Assembly: GCA_015039315.1 (NCBI GenBank)
Contig: WIDE01000019.1
Coordinates: forward strand, 217,613 to 281,612
DNA length: 64,000 nt
Direction: 5' to 3'
Origin: Clavulina sp. PMI_390
Lineage: Eukaryota > Basidiomycota > Agaricomycetes > Cantharellales > Hydnaceae
In this document: positions 60,601 through 64,000 of the stretch, piece after piece
Numbering within the stretch: position 1 is the stretch's first letter
Layout of the letters: the number at the start of each line of letters is the position of its first letter
Notes under the pieces: model-generated
Told to the model about the DNA's origin: nothing
Databases searched by the model: none
The model's input: the letters and a program-made list of their open reading frames with translations, nothing else
Position numbers and translations under genes: made by a program

Positions 60601-61839
60601 AAGGAATGTACCCTAAATCCGAATTCCCAACAGAAGTACCACTCGTCTGGCTTGCTGAACCAGAACCAGAGGACATTGGAATAGCGCCGTCACCGACCAA
60701 ACGCTTCTTGTTACTGGTGACTGTGGGATCATTGGAGGTAGGCTGCAGTCGAAGTCTGGATGGCTGAGTTTGTATGGTACGCGGGGTTGATGAAGCACGG
60801 GGTGACTGCCCGGCCCCAGTATACAAATTACGCCTTCTCCTCCGTGCTGGTGAAGACATTGCAGGAGTGCTGGGTGTCGACACACTAGGAGGAAATAGGA
60901 GTGGTTTCGGTATAGGAGCAGGAATTGACGAAGTGGATTGTTTGAATGTTCCCAGCAAAGCAGCGGATGGAACATTCGCGGATGCTTCGAGGTAATCAAT
61001 GACCTCTTGGGCTGGTTGAGTGGCACTCTTCCGGAGACTTTGGGTCAACCCGATAATCTCCATCGGGTTTAATTTCCCATCTTTCTTGGACTGAAGGAAT
61101 TCAACAATATCTTGGAAGGGAGCCTGATCTCTCGCGGGTTTAGAAGGAGAGACAGACGATTCAGATGTCTGGGTAGGTGTCCTCGTAAAGTTACTAGAAG
61201 TGAACTTGAGCTTGTTTCCAGTGGTCGGGTGAAGAGAAGGAGCAGATGAGGCGGACACAAGGCTGGAGGAGGTCCAGGGATGAGAGGAAATGGGTTCGGG
61301 ACTTGGAAGTGAGGATGAGAATGCGATGGGGGTACGACCACCTGATGCAGAAGTGGCAGGTGGTGGTGAGTGAGTATGGGGCGCCAATCCAGCAAAGGAT
61401 GGCTGCTGAGGTTACGAAACGAGCTCAAGTCTTGAGGACAAGTACCACAACGACGGAGGAGATAGACTAGCGTACCGGTTTAGAATTAGTTACGTTGTCT
61501 TGCAGACCAGATGTCGACGCGTCGAGGCTGCTTCCAATGGCTGGGCGCAATCTACGCTCCACCTCGTTGGATGAGTCTTCCTCTTCTTCAGCCGTCGATT
61601 CACCGGAGTCATCCTCTTCAGATGGGGGCTCGACAGCTGGTGCACTTCGCTTGAAGGGGTTAAGGAAGCTGAGGAAGGACCCAAACGAGGATGACTGGAG
61701 GGATGGTGCTCAAAAAAATGCGCGAAATTTGGGAAAAGAGGACGCGCACCTTGGCGACCGGAGCCGACTTCTCCTTCGCGTACGGCTTGCCAACACGATG
61801 ACGAGTAGCGCGTCGACGTTGCGGGCCACCCTCGCTCAT
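57612..61839 (-). CDS. FG nucleoporin with RanBP2-type zinc fingers (Nup153/Nup1-like)
   Basis: Predicted nuclear-pore basket protein. Start at 61839: MSEGGPQRRRATRHRVGKPY, a basic N-terminus. The second exon codes SSFGSFLSFLNPFKRSAP, a likely amphipathic membrane-binding helix as in Nup1, Nup60 and Nup153. Long Ser/Pro-rich stretches follow, with SALNIGKGLPFSAPTKP and NPFEDMHPSPKR. After an acidic segment come five RanBP2-type zinc fingers of W-x-C-x2-C-x10-C-x2-C form: KWTCGDCSCQSP (twice, nearly identical), QWTCPTCSCQSP, SWTCDMCACESP, and a last one, QWTCDLCGLKNPESAKKECT, at the extreme C-terminus. FG-type motifs GGFSFGGGSF, GFGFKPTG and SGFAFGAP lie before the last finger. The intron at 60024-60077 is best explained by a GC donor (GTG|GCAAGT), though GTGGCA three bases upstream would also keep frame. 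Assignment to Nup153/Nup1 is by architecture. Confidence 0.78.
58290..58770 (-). repeat. Tandem zinc-finger coding repeats
   Basis: Three units of about 200 bp, each coding FNWAAAG-KP-AP-SDKW followed by a RanBP2 finger and an Ala/Pro/Ser linker. The two outer-most (58470-58770 and 58290-58500) are nearly identical in protein and very similar in DNA, which points to recent internal duplication or gene conversion. Confidence 0.7.
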
Positions 61840-62126
61840 TTTAGCGCCCTCGCGGTGGATGACATAAGTAAATCAACAAACAAGCAACAATACGTGCCAA
61901 AGTTGGGCAAGTAAAGCCAACCATGATGAACCTCGTCAAATGCAACTGAGTTTGGTAGAGCACATGATTTGGGGGGGGGGGGGGGTCATTTCTGGAGAAA
62001 ATCTATCTCACATTTACGAAAGTAGTTTTGTCACATTAAATTTATCAAGATCGCATTATGTACACCTGTATGACATTGTTGCTCTCCACGCGCGTTGTTG
62101 TGTTCAACTTGAAAACCAACTTTGGC
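61840..62126. promoter_or_regulatory. Divergent promoter region with poly-G run, nucleoporin / condensin
   Basis: 287 bp between divergent starts. It contains an uninterrupted run of about 15 G (61971-61985), then AT-rich sequence (TTTACGAAAGTAGTTTTGTC). An upstream in-frame ATG at 62058 exists for the condensin gene, but 62127 gives the conserved-looking MPRRKPTTDSDDS start. Confidence 0.5.
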
Positions 62127-64000
62127 ATGCCTCGTCGAAAACCCACCACCGATTCCGACGACTCTGGTGCCGAAATGGCGCCCCCACCTCAAAGAGACAG
62201 CGAATCGGACGACGAACCTGCACCGGTGCCCGACAAGAAGTCTAAAGGCAAGGGGAAACGACGTCCGAGCGCGCCATTTGGCGACGCGTCCAACACGGAT
62301 TACACTGCTCCCTTGAAGGACGACTCATCCCCTTCTCGCCCAAATATACAAAAGCGCGGTAGTGGCTTCGTCGAGGTCGATGATCGCGCCGAGAAGCGCA
62401 AACGGAGACGGAGTGGTCGTGTCTCATTTGCTGGTCCAGCTGGCGATGGCAATGAGGCTGGCCTATCGACCGAGATGAGTGGAGGGGACGCCTCAGCGGC
62501 CGGGCCATCGAATGACCTCAATCGATCAACTACCTCGCGACCGTCAATGCGTACCGCCCGAATGAGCACTGGGGCTGGCTTACGAATAAATGCAGTTACT
62601 CCTGCTCCCCCTCCGTCCATATCAATGGATGTGATGAACACAAACTTTGAAGAATGGATGAAGATGGCGACTGATAATGTACGTGACCTTCATTCTCTAT
62701 ATTCCTCAGCGATCTCATCATTCACTGTAGAAAATCAATGCTGCCAATTCATGGAGTTTTGCGCTCATCGACTATTTCCATGACATGTCCCTCCTACGAA
62801 ATACCGACGACAACTCTATCAACTTCCAGAAGGCATCTTTCACTCTTGATGGATGTGTCAAGATCTGGACCAGTCGTGTGGACTCTGTTGGGACAGAGAC
62901 AGGCAAACTGCTGAGTAATCTCGCTCAGGACAACGGGCGAGATGGGGAGGGCAATGAAGATGGGGAGGAAGATGGGGAAGAAGGCGAAGGAGAGGAAGGC
63001 GGGAAGAAGAAGCAACGGGTGCGTATTGATCCAGCCAGCTGCCGCTTGTGTATATCTCAGCGCCCTTTTCGCACCTGCTAGGTTCATCGAACAGAAGCGA
63101 CGCTCGTGAAAAACTACTCCCAGCTCCAGGTGAAGAAATTGGACCTCGACTTCGCTGTCGATCCACTATTCCGAAAAACACGCGCAGAGTTCGATGAAGG
63201 TGGAGCGACCGGCCTCCTCATGAACCATCTAGGGGTGAACTATCAAATGCGCGTGGTTTTTGATTCCGGCGACTCCAAGATCACAGAAGAGGACGATGAC
63301 GAAGATCCAGATATCGAGCAAGTAGTTGATATTGACCAGATCCGAAGTAGGTTATGTTTAGTGTATTCTTCGACTTCCACGCTGACATATCCACCCATAG
63401 CTACCCTTCTCCCTTCTCTCGATACTCTTGAAGAGCGCACTATCGCGCAAGACCTCGCGGAATTCCGCTTTTCCTCAGACCACAATAACATCGATTTCGC
63501 TTTATTCTCAAAAAATCGAGAGGACGATGATCCCAATGCCTCCTTTGTCTCCCACCGTATGTTCGTCAAGTCGGACGGTGAGGGCGTTGGTGCCGTCGAT
63601 GGATTTGACGACGATGACGATATGGGTCCACCGCCGGATTTCGGTGGAGATGTAGAGGATTTCTTTACTGGTGACCAGGCTGCCGCAGACGATGTCCCTG
63701 CGGGCGGCCCAGCAGGGTTCGCTCCTTTCGGCGTGGAGGAAGCAGAAGGAGGTCCCACTGGTCCAGTCGTCGGTGTGGAGCCATTTGATCCTCGGCGAGC
63801 ACCAAACCAACGTGATCTGGTCATGGCAATGAACGTTGATGATGATCAGGACGAGATGCTCGACTATTTCGACTCCAAGTTCATGAAGAACTGGGCTGGG
63901 CCTGAACACTGGAAACTGCGGAGAGCTGTGAAGAAGAGTAAGTTGGATTATTCCCTGTATCATCTGCTATTTCACTAACGGATCGACGTTTGTAGCGACG
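62127..64000 (+). CDS. BRN1: Condensin complex subunit Barren / CAP-H (partial)
   Basis: Kleisin subunit that bridges the Smc2-Smc4 heads of condensin in mitotic chromosome compaction. Starts MPRRKPTTDSDDSGAEMAPP; the low-complexity N-terminus with basic RRPSAPFGDASNTDYTAP is followed by the conserved kleisin N-terminal domain: FEEWMKMATDN/KINAANSW, FALIDYFHDMSLLRN, NFQKASFTLDGCVKIWTSRV, DSVGTETGKLLSNL, then NYSQLQVKKLDLDFAVDPLF, RKTRAEFDEGGATGLLMNHL. After an acidic linker come TIAQDLAEFRFSSD and MNVDDDQDEMLDYFDSKFMK/NWAGPEHWKLRR. Exons seen: 62127-62678, 62731 to about 63018, about 63081-63346, about 63401-63934. The gene runs off the window within the next intron or exon, so the C-terminal half is missing. 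Confidence 0.94.

Noticed and set aside
1..64000. CRISPR arrays, bacterial operons, prophage or plasmid features
   Set aside because: None seen; spliceosomal introns throughout show a eukaryotic nuclear sequence.

Overview
The window is nuclear DNA of a filamentous basidiomycete, most likely an Agaricomycete. Almost every gene is cut by several introns of about 50-60 bp with GT(G/A)NGT donors. The gene content fits: HSPA12-type Hsp70 paralogs, a fungal tyrosine-kinase-like kinase, a GH76 mannanase, an Rxt3-domain protein. There are no operons or bacterial ribosome-binding sites. Exon limits were worked out by hand from reading-frame continuity, splice signals and, where available, paralog comparison.

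Layout. 1-13 kb is a sparse accessory stretch. It holds two diverged copies (1433-3666 and 9382-11650) of an uncharacterised protein gene, a Harbinger/Tourist-like MITE (7646-8411) and gene-poor, partly decayed DNA. 13.4-20.5 kb carries an Rxt3-type histone-deacetylase-complex subunit and ribosomal protein uL5 (RPL11). 21.7-30.6 kb is a second accessory island with three HSPA12-like Hsp70 genes. The last two lie tail to tail as an inverted repeat, and the third appears to be spliced in frame to an upstream protein-kinase gene, giving a kinase-Hsp70 fusion. 31.5-36.2 kb is a small dehydrogenase group: a D-2-hydroxyacid dehydrogenase divergent from two tandem 6-phosphogluconate-dehydrogenase-like/DUF1932 genes. 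36.6-64 kb is a dense housekeeping block: CTP synthase, an unknown ER-type membrane protein, an oxysterol-binding-protein homolog, another membrane protein, a secreted GH76 enzyme, the ribosome-quality-control ligase listerin (RKR1/LTN1), CDK7/Kin28, an FG nucleoporin with five RanBP2-type zinc fingers, and the start of condensin subunit Barren/CAP-H (cut by the window end).

Two signals stand out. First, the kinase-HSPA12 fusion at 27183-30610. Second, an apparent excess of GC-AG introns: seven candidates in seven genes, six of them forced by frame and one ambiguous. In two cases the paralogous intron keeps a GT donor. Functionally the housekeeping genes look independent; shared divergent promoters (listerin/CDK7, nucleoporin/condensin, CTP synthase/membrane protein, hydroxyacid dehydrogenase/DUF1932 dehydrogenase) are the only visible links between neighbours.
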